64,000 nucleotides of DNA, taken from contig CAKXHL010000001.1 of the NCBI GenBank assembly GCA_934875375.1, positions 186,001-250,000 of the forward strand, given 5' to 3'. Below, piece by piece: positions 53,846 to 61,715 of this stretch. The position numbers and the translations under genes are program-made. The notes under the pieces were generated by a model. It was not told the origin of the DNA and searched no databases. It saw nothing but the letters and a program-made list of their open reading frames with translations. Position 1 is the first letter of the stretch; each line of letters starts with the position of its first letter. This DNA is from an uncultured bacterium (GTDB lineage Bacteria; Bacillota; Clostridia; Oscillospirales; Ruminococcaceae).

Positions 53846-55170
53846 GCGCCGCACACCTCCTTTATGATTGCAATGGCCTGATCCACTTCTTCTTTGCTGT
53901 TTTGCTCAGTAACACACCATAGCACACAACCGGAGAAATCTCCATCCAGCGGCAGGCCGCCGAGAATGCCGTGTTGTTCCAGCGCGTCCATCACTTTCGG
54001 TACATCAGGACATTGAGTAACGAACTCGTGGAAGAACTCGCCGGTGAAGCGAAGCTGGCAGCCAGGAATCTCAGACATTTTTGCCGCGAAATAGTGTGCC
54101 TTGGCAAAAGACTGTTCTGCTGCTTTTTGGAGGCCTTCCGCTCCCATAGCGGCCAAATAGACCGAAGCAGTCAAAGCGCACAAAGCCTGATTGGAGCAGA
54201 TGTTACTGGAAGCTTTTTCCCGACGGATATGTTGTTCTCTGGCCTGCAACGTTAGAACATAGGCGCGTTTTCCGTCCACATCGGTGGTTTCTCCTACAAT
54301 TCGGCCAGGGATTTTTCGCAGAAGTGCGTTGGTGCAGGCCATGAATCCCAAATAAGGTCCGCCAAAGGATAGAGAAAGTCCCAAAGGCTGCCCGTCTCCG
54401 ACCGCGATATCTGCACCATATTCTGCCGGCGTTTTGAGCATTCCCAAGCTGATGGGATTACAGCTCATAATGTATTTGGCGCCTGCCGAATGGATCGCCT
54501 CAGCCGCCGTTTCGGCATCTTCCAGCAAGCCGTAGTAGTTAGGTTGCTGCAGCAGCACACAACTGACACTGTTGTCTAAAAGAGAAAAAAGCTTGTCCAG
54601 ATCGGTCTTGCCGTCTTTCATCGGAATGATTTCTACCGGTGTACCGGCCCCTTCGCAGTAAGTTTTTACGGTCTGAATCAAGTCGGGATGTGCGGCCGCG
54701 GAGATCAGCGCCTTTGTGCGTTTACGGTCGCGGCACATAGCAACAGCTTCGGCTGCTGCGGTCGCACCGTCGTAAACCGATGCATTGGAAACATCCATCC
54801 CAGTCAGCTCACAGATCATGGTCTGATATTCAAAAATAGACTGGAGTACGCCTTGGCTGATTTCCGCCTGATAAGGGGTATATGCAGTTACAAATTCTTC
54901 TTTGGATACAACCTGTTTTACGATTGCCGGAATATAGTGGCGATACGCGCCGGCACCACGCAGCACGGTGGAAAACACCGTGTTGTGCGCAGCCATTTTT
55001 TCCACAGTCCGGCGGACTTCCAACTCTGAAAGTCCGCTGGGAAGGTGCAGCGGCCGGTCCAACAATATCTGCCGAGGCAGATGACCGAACAAATCTTCCA
55101 TGGACGCGCATCCTACTGCTTCCAGCATCTCCCGGCGTTGTGCCGGAGTAGAAGGTACGTAGGAGCCCAT
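53842..55170 (-). CDS. gcvPA: Glycine dehydrogenase (decarboxylating) subunit 1
   Basis: Second half of the split P protein. The 442-residue protein begins MGSYVPSTPAQRREMLEAVG and has YTPYQAEISQGVLQSIFEYQ, LTGMDVSNASVYDGATAAAEA and GRIVGETTDVDGKRAYVLT. GAGGAGG precedes the ATG. It overlaps gcvPB by four bases and is 5 bases from gcvH. Confidence 0.95.
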   Translation of the reverse strand: MGSYVPSTPAQRREMLEAVGCASMEDLFGHLPRQILLDRPLHLPSGLSELEVRRTVEKMAAHNTVFSTVLRGAGAYRHYIPAIVKQVVSKEEFVTAYTPYQAEISQGVLQSIFEYQTMICELTGMDVSNASVYDGATAAAEAVAMCRDRKRTKALISAAAHPDLIQTVKTYCEGAGTPVEIIPMKDGKTDLDKLFSLLDNSVSCVLLQQPNYYGLLEDAETAAEAIHSAGAKYIMSCNPISLGMLKTPAEYGADIAVGDGQPLGLSLSFGGPYLGFMACTNALLRKIPGRIVGETTDVDGKRAYVLTLQAREQHIRREKASSNICSNQALCALTASVYLAAMGAEGLQKAAEQSFAKAHYFAAKMSEIPGCQLRFTGEFFHEFVTQCPDVPKVMDALEQHGILGGLPLDGDFSGCVLWCVTEQNSKEEVDQAIAIIKEVCGA

Positions 55171-55175
55171 AATGT

Positions 55176-55553
55176 TTATTCCTCCTCACATACGGCGATA
55201 TAGGCGTCGGCATCCAAAAGGTCTTCCAGGCCGGAAACATCGGTCAATTTTGCGATCCAAGTGCCATAGGGATCTTTATTGATTGCTTCGGGCGTGTCCA
55301 GCAGAATTTCGTTGACTTCAGTTACGGTGCCGTTTACTGGCGCATAAACATCGGAAACAGCCTTGACGGATTCCACATCACACAGCGTGTCTTCAGCGGC
55401 AAAGCTATCCCCAACTGCGGGCAGGTTGACAAAGACCAGATCTCCCAGATCACTCTGTGCTTTGTCACTCAGACCAACCAGAACAGAGCCGTCATCCAGC
55501 TTTTTGACCCATTCATGAGATTTGGTATACAGAAGTTCCTTCGGTACGTTCAT
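55176..55553 (-). CDS. gcvH: Glycine cleavage system H protein
   Basis: The lipoyl carrier. The 125-residue protein has the lipoyl-lysine at Lys64 in DVESVKAVSDVYAPVNGTV, and the flanking DLVFVNLPAVGDSF and CDVESV patterns. AAAAGGAGAG precedes the ATG. gcvPA follows after 5 bases. Confidence 0.96.
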   Translation of the reverse strand: MNVPKELLYTKSHEWVKKLDDGSVLVGLSDKAQSDLGDLVFVNLPAVGDSFAAEDTLCDVESVKAVSDVYAPVNGTVTEVNEILLDTPEAINKDPYGTWIAKLTDVSGLEDLLDADAYIAVCEEE

Positions 55554-55613
55554 TGCAAACTCTCCTTTTTATTTATGATTGGATTTATTCCTAGTATGCA
55601 CGTTTTCGTGCTC

Positions 55614-56117
55614 CTAAAGCGATGCGTTATCTGATTCATTGCCATAAAGAATGTCGATGACCTCGCCGATATACATGCGGTGAGGTGCTTCGGTTTGATA
55701 ATAAGTATCAACCGCATCTTGGGGGATCTGTTCCAGATCCAGATCCTGCCAGTAGATTTTTTTACAGATTAGCGTGGCTGATGCTTGCGAAAAAGTCACG
55801 CCGTGTTCAACCGGTTGGGGAGTCAGACTGGTAAGAGAGATTTTGTCGCCGTCCCGCCCGGACTTGCTGCCAAGAATCCCCAGATCCTTTTTATATGCCT
55901 CTGGAAAAAAGCTGACAGTAAAATACTCATTTTTCTCCAGAAACTGATAGGTGTAACGGATCGGTTTGACGTATACTGTTGCAACCGGGCGGCTCCATAA
56001 AGTTCCCAGTCCGCCCCAGCTGATGGTCATCGTATTATAATGGTTCAAGGTGCCGGCGGTAACCAGCGCCCATTGTTTATCAAAAATATGGAAAGCATCC
56101 ACCTGAAACAACTCCAT
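55614..56117 (-). CDS. Flavin reductase family protein
   Basis: A 167-residue protein of the flavin reductase-like (FMN-binding split-barrel) family. NTMTISWGGLGTLWSRPVAT and VKPIRYTYQFLEKNEYFTVS are characteristic; the C-terminus contains HRMYIGEVIDI. It sits between gcvT (36 bases) and gcvH (60 bases) on the same strand, so it is co-transcribed and glycine-induced. Its role there is not known; a ferredoxin/flavin link between GcvL and other acceptors is a guess. Confidence 0.85.
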   Translation of the reverse strand: MELFQVDAFHIFDKQWALVTAGTLNHYNTMTISWGGLGTLWSRPVATVYVKPIRYTYQFLEKNEYFTVSFFPEAYKKDLGILGSKSGRDGDKISLTSLTPQPVEHGVTFSQASATLICKKIYWQDLDLEQIPQDAVDTYYQTEAPHRMYIGEVIDILYGNESDNASL

Positions 56118-56153
56118 ATTAACCCCCTTTTTGCTGTTTTAACTTAAAATAGA

Positions 56154-57242
56154 TTATTTGGATTTTTTATAAAAGGGAAGAGGGACAATCTCGGCGGCAA
56201 TTTTGCGTCCACGCACATCAATTTCCACAGCGGTGCCAATTTCTGGGGACGGAGACTCCACCAGTGCCATCGCAATAGCATAGCCCAGATAAGGACAATG
56301 GGTTCCGGAAGTAGTAGCGCCGATTTTTTGTCCGTTCCAATAGACATCGCAGTGCTCTCTTGCAATACCGCGCCCGGTGATTTTAAGGCCAATACGAGTA
56401 CGTTTCGGTTTGGCTTTTTCCTCCAACGCTTTTTTGCCGATAAAATCCTCTTTTCCCATCTTAACATAACTTCCCAGTCCAGTTTCCAAAGGAGTGACAT
56501 TTTCATCCATTTCATGCCCGTATAACGGCATTGCTGCTTCCAGACGCAGGGTGTCCCGCGCTCCTAAGCCACAGGGGATCAATCCCTCGTCTTCGCCGGC
56601 TTTGAGCAACGCATTCCAAAGCTTTGGAGCATCAGCAGGATCACAATAACATTCATATCCGCTTTCTCCTGTGTAGCCGGTGGTGGAAACGATACAGGAT
56701 ATGCCATCGACTAGGACAGGATCTCGAAAAGTGTAGAATTTAACAGGAAGTTCCTGCCCACCGGTAAGCTTAGACAGGATTTTGACCGAAGCGGGGCCCT
56801 GCAAAGCAATTTGTGCTACCCGATCAGAAATATCCTCGAGTTTAACGTCACCAAACAGGTGTGATTTCATCCATTCAACATCTTTATGCCGATTGGAGGC
56901 GTTGACAACCACCAGATATTTTTCTTGGTTGTAACGGTAAACAATCAGATCGTCCACCACGCCGCCGTCCTCATAGCACATGGGGCTGTATCGAACTTTT
57001 CCATCGGTCATGCTGGTAAAATCATTGGTAAATAGGTTTTGGATATTGGCAAAAGCGTCAGGGCCAGTGATCATGACCTCTCCCATGTGGGAGACATCAA
57101 ACAGTCCAGCGTGGTCGCGTACTGCCATGTGCTCGGCAATTACGCCGGTTGGGTATTGTACGGGAAGAAGATACCCGGCAAAAGGTACAATTTTTCCTCC
57201 GCCTGCTACATGGCAGTCGTACAATGGGGTTTTTAACTCCAT
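56154..57242 (-). CDS. gcvT: Glycine cleavage system T protein (aminomethyltransferase)
   Basis: Transfers the methylene group from aminomethyl-GcvH to tetrahydrofolate. The 362-residue protein begins MELKTPLYDCHVAGGGKIV and has VRDHAGLFDVSHMGEV, TTGYTGESGYE, CGLGARDTLRLEAAMPLYGHEM and GTHCPYLGYAIAMA. AAAGGAG precedes ATG 57242. The frame stays open up to 57425, but that part is the riboswitch. First gene of the operon, about 290 bases after the promoter. Confidence 0.96.
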   Translation of the reverse strand: MELKTPLYDCHVAGGGKIVPFAGYLLPVQYPTGVIAEHMAVRDHAGLFDVSHMGEVMITGPDAFANIQNLFTNDFTSMTDGKVRYSPMCYEDGGVVDDLIVYRYNQEKYLVVVNASNRHKDVEWMKSHLFGDVKLEDISDRVAQIALQGPASVKILSKLTGGQELPVKFYTFRDPVLVDGISCIVSTTGYTGESGYECYCDPADAPKLWNALLKAGEDEGLIPCGLGARDTLRLEAAMPLYGHEMDENVTPLETGLGSYVKMGKEDFIGKKALEEKAKPKRTRIGLKITGRGIAREHCDVYWNGQKIGATTSGTHCPYLGYAIAMALVESPSPEIGTAVEIDVRGRKIAAEIVPLPFYKKSK

Positions 57243-57298
57243 GAAAAATACACTCCTTTCAAATGAAACATAAAGATTGACAAAGAATCTGCAAAAAT

Positions 57299-57330
57299 CA
57301 AAAAACGCGTGAAAGCAGAAGCCTTCACAC
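57299..57330 (-). terminator. Riboswitch terminator (expression platform)
   Basis: On the minus strand CGTGTGAA (57330-57323) pairs with TTCACGCG (57312-57305, one wobble), followed by TTTTTT. It comes directly after the second aptamer, so glycine binding probably prevents its formation and turns the operon on. Confidence 0.8.
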
Positions 57331-57498
57331 GTCTCTGTCTTGGTGCCTGAGAGATTCCTTCCTCTTATGCTGCAAAGGGGAAGTTGCTTCTTCGGCGCAT
57401 TGCTGCTTTCCAGAGGTTCGTCCAAATCCGGTCCTTTTGCCTGAGAGTATTTCCGTCTTTACCCCTTCGGCGCTATATAGGATAGTCTCTCCCGGATC
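57331..57498 (-). promoter_or_regulatory. Tandem glycine riboswitch
   Basis: Read on the minus strand, aptamer 1 has GGGAGAGAC, CGCCGAAGGGG and CTCTCAGGCAAAAGGACCGG; the linker GGACGAACCTCTGG opens aptamer 2, with GCGCCGAAGAAG and CTCTCAGGCACCAAGACAGAG. These are the glycine aptamer signatures, with two copies in tandem. It controls gcvT to lpdA. Confidence 0.95.
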
Positions 57499-57532
57499 CT
57501 TCAACCGAACGAATTATTTCGATCTCTATTTG

Positions 57533-57561
57533 CAGTATAGCTGAAAAAACAAATACTGTCA
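57533..57561 (-). promoter_or_regulatory. Promoter of the glycine cleavage operon
   Basis: TTGACA (57561-57556) and TATACT (57538-57533) on the minus strand with a 17-base spacer; the aptamer begins about 28 bases downstream of the expected start site. Confidence 0.85.
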
Positions 57562-57587
57562 AACGAATTTTTGTCGTTTTTTGCGCC

Positions 57588-57616
57588 GTTGCCAAGGACA
57601 GGCAAATCGGATAAAA
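57588..57616 (+). promoter_or_regulatory. Promoter of the UPF0126/TRIC gene
   Basis: TTGCCA (57588-57593) and TAAAAT (57611-57616) with a 17-base spacer, about 27 bases before the ATG. The leader is too short for a second riboswitch. Confidence 0.65.
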
Positions 57617-57643
57617 TAATAGCAGGAAAGCGGGTGTGTTAAA

Positions 57644-58309
57644 ATGGAACTTGCAGATACAATCGTTTTTTTTGTGGAAATCGTAGGTACGGTGGCGTTT
57701 GCTTTGTCTGGGGCGGTGATGGCGGTACAAAGGCGGATGGACATTTTTGGTGTTTTGGTTCTGGGAGTCTGTACTGCCGTTGGCGGCGGTATAATTCGAG
57801 ATATTCTGTTGGGTATTACGCCACCGAATACCTTCCGAAACCCGGTGTACGCGTTGGTAGCAGCGCTTGCATCGGCGCTTATTTTCTTTGTCGGGAAAAG
57901 TGAGCCGGAAATCATCATCAGCAACCGTATTCAAAATTTCGCCTTGTTTAATTTTCTGGATGCCATGGGCCTTGGGATTTTCACGGTTGTCGGGATTAAC
58001 ACGGCGATTAATGCGGGATTTGAAGACAACGCATTTTTGCAGATTTTTGTCGGAGTGACCACCGGTGTGGGCGGGGGAATTCTGCGGGATATGCTGGCGG
58101 GCGTTACGCCGATTGTGCTGCGAAAACAGGTATATGCATCTGCAGCTTTTGTAGGAGCGGTGCTGTATGCTTGTTCTTACCCCTTTATCAATCATTGGAC
58201 CGCAATGCTTTTAGGTGCCGCCGTTGTGGTTATCATCCGAATGCTGGCTGCCAAGTATCTGTGGAATCTGCCGGTAGCGATCCCTGAAGACTGGCCGCCA
58301 AAAGAATAG
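57644..58309 (+). CDS. UPF0126/TRIC-like membrane protein
   Basis: A 221-residue membrane protein made of two repeats of three helices, each with the motif GGGIIRD (GVCTAVGGGIIRDIL, and GVTTGVGGGILRDML). The family is UPF0126 and is related to eukaryotic trimeric intracellular cation channels; members have been connected with glycine transport in some bacteria, as far as I recall. It diverges from the glycine cleavage promoter, so a glycine channel is an attractive but unproven idea. Confidence 0.85.
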   Translation: MELADTIVFFVEIVGTVAFALSGAVMAVQRRMDIFGVLVLGVCTAVGGGIIRDILLGITPPNTFRNPVYALVAALASALIFFVGKSEPEIIISNRIQNFALFNFLDAMGLGIFTVVGINTAINAGFEDNAFLQIFVGVTTGVGGGILRDMLAGVTPIVLRKQVYASAAFVGAVLYACSYPFINHWTAMLLGAAVVVIIRMLAAKYLWNLPVAIPEDWPPKE

Positions 58310-58342
58310 AAAATGCTGAAAGTTATTATATGAGAGGAAAAA

Positions 58343-58975
58343 ATGAGCGCATTCGATTATAAAAAAGAGTATAAACAGCTGTACCAGCCCAAAAACAAAC
58401 CGGAACTGATCCAAGTGCCGCCGATGCAATTTGTAGCAGTGGAAGGAAAAGGAAATCCCAACGAGGAGAATGGAGCATATGCTGATGCGCTGGCGTTGCT
58501 GTATGCTATTTCTTTTACCGTTAAAATGAGCCATTTGGGTTCTAAAAAAATCGAGGGCTATTTTCCTTATGTAGTGCCTCCGCTGGAAGGACTTTGGTGG
58601 ATGTCAAATGGAGAACCAGGCGTCGATTACAGCAGGAAATCTGAGTTTTGCTGGATTTCTATGATTCGCTTGCCGGATTTTGCAGATCAATCAGTTTTGG
58701 ATTGGGCGAAGGAAGAGGTTTGCCGAAAGAAAAAAATGGATACTTCCGCAGCTCGGTTATTCTGCTGGGAAGAAGGGCTTTGCGTGCAGCAGATGCATAT
58801 CGGCCCGTATGACAACGAGCCCGCAACGATTGCACAGATGGAAGCTTTTGTACGGGAAAATGGATATCAAGAGGATTTTTGCCAGAATCGATTTCATCAT
58901 GAAATTTATTTAAGCGATCCCAGAAGAACAGCACCAGAAAAGCTAAAAACGATTATTCGGCACCCGGCTAGATGA
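58343..58975 (+). CDS. GyrI-like domain protein
   Basis: A 210-residue cytosolic protein with the GyrI-like ligand-binding fold of small-molecule sensors: FDYKKEYKQLYQPKNKPEL and PPMQFVAVEGKGNPNE at the front, IEGYFPYVVPPLEGLWW in the middle, and QMHIGPYDNEPATIAQMEAF. It has no DNA-binding domain. GAGAGGAAAA precedes the ATG; it is 33 bases after the UPF0126 gene and probably shares its transcript. The ligand is unknown. Confidence 0.85.
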   Translation: MSAFDYKKEYKQLYQPKNKPELIQVPPMQFVAVEGKGNPNEENGAYADALALLYAISFTVKMSHLGSKKIEGYFPYVVPPLEGLWWMSNGEPGVDYSRKSEFCWISMIRLPDFADQSVLDWAKEEVCRKKKMDTSAARLFCWEEGLCVQQMHIGPYDNEPATIAQMEAFVRENGYQEDFCQNRFHHEIYLSDPRRTAPEKLKTIIRHPAR

Positions 58976-59075
58976 AAATTCGGTTTTTTTGAAATATTAA
59001 AAGGTGGAACAAAGATTTTCCTTCGCTTTAAAATTAAGGAAAATAGGAAAAAGAAAAGCTTTGTGGAAAATGACT

Positions 59076-59171
59076 ATTACATTTTCCGATGGAATATGTT
59101 ATCATAAATATTGAAATCAACGTGTAGTTTGCTTTGCGGAACGTAAGTCCAGTTGAAGCAAACTATTTTTT
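59076..59171 (+). ncRNA. Possible small RNA or attenuated leader ending in a terminator
   Basis: ATTACA (59076-59081) and TATCAT (59100-59105) are 18 bases apart. A perfect 10-bp stem, TAGTTTGCTT (59125-59134) with AAGCAAACTA (59156-59165), followed by seven T, is a complete terminator. The 21-base loop holds GGA and TCC that could pair. The implied transcript is only about 60 bases. The 357 bases between the GyrI-like gene and the next gene hold otherwise nothing clear. Confidence 0.4.
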
Positions 59172-59332
59172 TATTCCGGGCCGAGAACCAAAATAAAAAC
59201 GCAGTGTAGTCTTCTACGACGAAAGATTCAGTATAAAAAAGTGTTCTGATCACAAAACGCTGTTCTAATATTTGGCGCGGTGATACGGCGGTGGAAAAAT
59301 ACAGAGTTTGTTGTTTATTGGGAGTGGAAAAG

Positions 59333-59629
59333 ATGAGTAAAGCAGAAAACTTCATTCCTTTTTCGGTGAAAAATCCAAAACCGTTGGCAATGCCGGACTG
59401 TATTTATCTGACAGAACGGTACAAATGCGGCATTCTCAATGTAAGAGAATGCTTAAAAGAACTCTGTTCTTTCTCCCAAAATAGGGCAGACCGGGAAGAA
59501 TCCCAAATACAATGGCGCCGGCGTTTAAGCGAAATGGAAGAAGGACGGCAGGCAAAAATCGCAGCTGTTTATTATGGTGGGAAAAGACCCTGGAAAGAGT
59601 CGAACGGAAAGGAACGAAGTGCGGAATGA
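59333..59629 (+). CDS. Hypothetical protein coupled to the CarD-type gene
   Basis: Not recognised. ATG 59333 behind GGGAGTGG gives 98 mostly soluble residues with four cysteines, a middle section of charged helix (RADREESQIQWRRRL and SEMEEGRQAK) and a short basic tail. The stop overlaps the next ATG as ATGA, so it is coupled to the CarD-type gene. It could act with CarD, but no domain supports this. Confidence 0.5.
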   Translation: MSKAENFIPFSVKNPKPLAMPDCIYLTERYKCGILNVRECLKELCSFSQNRADREESQIQWRRRLSEMEEGRQAKIAAVYYGGKRPWKESNGKERSAE

Positions 59630-60152
59630 GACAGTATACAGTAGGAGATATGGTTTTATACAGCGTACATGGTATTTGCAGAATTGAGGATAAAACACAG
59701 CGGGATTTTGGCGGACAGAAACAGGAATACTATATGCTAAAGCCTGTATATACACCAGACTCCACTTTTTTGTGCCCGTGAATAATGAAAATCTGGTCTC
59801 GAAAATGCGGCAGATTTTATCAGGAGAGGAAATTAAGAAACTGATACGGGAGATGCCGGGCGAAAATTTTTTTTGGATTGAAGAGGAGGCAGCCAGAAAA
59901 GAGCGGTATCAACAAATCCTTTCCGATGGAGACAGAACAGAGTTGGTACGAATGATAAAAGCCCTTTATTTTCATCAGCGGGAACAGCAGAAAAACGGCA
60001 GAAGATTGCATATTACCGATGAACGGTTTATGAAAGAAGCAGAGAAAATGCTGTATGAAGAATTTGCCTATGTACTGAATATTCGAAAAGATCAAGTTTT
60101 ACCCTTTATTTTGAATCAGGTGCAGGTGGCGGAGAAAGATGAGGTTTCCTGA
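59626..60152 (+). pseudogene. CarD-family transcription regulator, frameshifted at a T6 tract
   Basis: CarD proteins bind the RNA polymerase beta subunit and stabilise promoter melting. The first frame (MRQYTVGDMVLYSVHGICRI, then YYMLKPVYTPDSTF) stops at 59779-59781. The remainder continues in the -1 frame from 59772 (VPVNNENLVSKMRQILSGE, DRTELVRMIKALYFHQRE, FMKEAEKMLYEEFAYVL). Joined, they make a full CarD of about 175 residues with STF(L/F)VPVNNE at the seam. The T run at 59766-59771 is one base short for continuous reading. The junction T TTT TTG is a textbook -1 slippery heptamer. It may be a real pseudogene, programmed frameshifting, transcript slippage or a sequencing error; the second part has no start site of its own. 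Confidence 0.8.
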
Positions 60153-60177
60153 TGGCGAGAATTTAAATCAATTACAT

Positions 60178-60218
60178 AAAAGCCTGGCGAGATTTCATCC
60201 CGCCGGCTTTTATTTTAT
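60178..60218 (+). terminator. Terminator after the CarD-type gene
   Basis: AAAAGCC (60178-60184) pairs with GGCTTTT (60205-60211), and GGCG (60186-60189) with CGCC (60201-60204) inside, with a single-base bulge; followed by ATTTTATTT. Confidence 0.8.
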
Positions 60219-60276
60219 TTGCGGGAAAATCCAAAATAGCGCGAAAAGACGCTTTATAATGGTTTTGTAAAAACGC

Positions 60277-60305
60277 TTTACTTTCCCTGAGAACAAGAAT
60301 ATGAT
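60277..60305 (+). promoter_or_regulatory. Probable ispD promoter
   Basis: TTTACT (60277-60282) and TATGAT (60300-60305), 17-base spacer; TAAAAT directly behind is a second possible -10. It lies about 90 bases before ispD. Confidence 0.5.
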
Positions 60306-60392
60306 AAAATAGTTTCAAAACAGCTGGTTATTAGGAAGTAAAGGTTATTCGGCTGGTATGAGGAAAAGATCATTTTTATAAGGAGGGCTGTC

Positions 60393-61151
60393 ATGTTTAG
60401 CGGACGAAAAAGAAAGGTGGAAACGCCGGATACCTCTGTGATAGTCGTCGCCGCGGGGATCGCCTCAAGAATGGGGGGGATAGATAAGCAGTTGATGCCG
60501 CTTGCTGATGCTCCGGTACTGGTTCATACCTTGCAAAGACTGGGGAGTTGCCCATCTGTCGCGGAAATTATTGTAGTGACAAGAGAACAATCTATCCCGA
60601 TTTTACATCAGATGATCGCAGATTTTGATTTGCAAAAAATTCGCACCATCGTCACTGGAGGTCAAACGAGGCAGCAGTCGGTTCAAAACGGATTCCGGGA
60701 AATAGGCACGCAAAGCCAGTTTGTCGCAATTCATGACGGAGCAAGGCCTCTTATACGCCCCGAGGATGTAGAAGCATGCATTGCTGCCGCCAGAAAAACG
60801 GGTGCGGCGACACTGGGCGTCCCGGTAAAGGATACGGTTAAGCAGGTGGATGGCGAGGGGAAAATCGTTGCAACGCCTGATCGAAGTGTTTTGTACGCAG
60901 CGCAGACACCGCAGGTTTTTTCTGTTGCAGTCTATAAAGCAGCGGTGGAAAGGGCGGATCGTGAACAGCGGGATTTTACGGATGACTGTCAGCTGTTGGA
61001 GTACGCTGGAATGCCGGTGCAGATGGTGAAAGGCTCTTATGACAATATCAAGATCACTACTCCGGAAGATCTGGCGATAGCCCAAAGTCTGTTGGCATAC
61101 CAATACGGATGGGAGGATGAGCGGGATGATGCGGATTGGACACGGATATGA
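60393..61151 (+). CDS. ispD: 2-C-methyl-D-erythritol 4-phosphate cytidylyltransferase
   Basis: Third step of the MEP isoprenoid pathway. The 252-residue protein has VVAAGIASRMGGIDKQLMPL (nucleotide-binding loop; the usual AAGxGxRM has Ala instead of the second Gly), VHDGARPLI-like AIHDGARPLI, CIAAARKTGAATLGVPVKDT and TPQVFSVAVY. A basic N-terminal stretch (about 1-14) precedes the core. AAGGAGG precedes the ATG. ispF follows, overlapping by 26 bases. Confidence 0.94.
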   Translation: MFSGRKRKVETPDTSVIVVAAGIASRMGGIDKQLMPLADAPVLVHTLQRLGSCPSVAEIIVVTREQSIPILHQMIADFDLQKIRTIVTGGQTRQQSVQNGFREIGTQSQFVAIHDGARPLIRPEDVEACIAAARKTGAATLGVPVKDTVKQVDGEGKIVATPDRSVLYAAQTPQVFSVAVYKAAVERADREQRDFTDDCQLLEYAGMPVQMVKGSYDNIKITTPEDLAIAQSLLAYQYGWEDERDDADWTRI

Positions 61152-61623
61152 CGTACACCGTTTTGAAAAAGGGAGAAAATGTATAATCGGGGGAGTGACC
61201 ATTCCTTTCGACAAGGGGTTGGCGGGTCATTCAGATGCAGACGTGCTGCTTCATGCCATAGCAGATGCACTGCTGGGCGCTGCGGCGTTGGGCGATATTG
61301 GTAAGCATTTCCCGGACAATGATCCGGCCTATGCCGGTGCGGACAGTCTCTCGCTTTTGAAGGCGGTGATTCTTATGCTGGAAACAGAAGGTTATCAAGT
61401 GGGGAATATCGACAGCACAGTAATTGCCCAACAGCCTAAATTAGCACTCTATGTCCCTCAAATGCGGGAAAAAATTGCCTGCGTATGCCGAACTGACGTT
61501 AGCAATATCAGTGTGAAGGCGACAACCGAAGAAGGGTTGGGTTTTACCGGCAGCATGGAGGGAATTGCTGCCCATGCAGTTTGTCTGCTGGAAACGGCAG
61601 ATGAAAACATGCCGCAAAAGTAG
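61126..61623 (+). CDS. ispF: 2-C-methyl-D-erythritol 2,4-cyclodiphosphate synthase
   Basis: Cyclises CDP-ME-2-phosphate. The zinc ligands appear in RIGHGYDVHRF (Asp-x-His) and AGHSDADVLLHAIADALLG (His). ISVKATTEEGLGFTGSMEG is the conserved C-terminal part. GGGAGG is 9 bases before ATG 61126, giving 165 residues; ATG 61117 is adjacent to the site and ATG 61129 is also possible. Confidence 0.95.
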   Translation: MMRIGHGYDVHRFEKGRKCIIGGVTIPFDKGLAGHSDADVLLHAIADALLGAAALGDIGKHFPDNDPAYAGADSLSLLKAVILMLETEGYQVGNIDSTVIAQQPKLALYVPQMREKIACVCRTDVSNISVKATTEEGLGFTGSMEGIAAHAVCLLETADENMPQK

Positions 61624-61642
61624 AATTTTCAGAAAACAGCCA

Positions 61643-61670
61643 TTGAATTCGTGGTGGGATGTGGTAAAAT
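61643..61670 (+). promoter_or_regulatory. cdaA promoter
   Basis: TTGAAT (61643-61648) and TAAAAT (61665-61670), 16-base spacer, about 45 bases before the cdaA ATG. Confidence 0.6.
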
Positions 61671-61715
61671 AGAATTACATCCGTGTGCAATTTTGGAAAG
61701 TCAGGAGGAAACCGC

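Noticed and set aside
57243..57425. In-frame extension of gcvT by 61 codons
   Set aside because: The stretch is the second glycine aptamer and its terminator; the proper start has AAAGGAG and the standard GcvT N-terminus.
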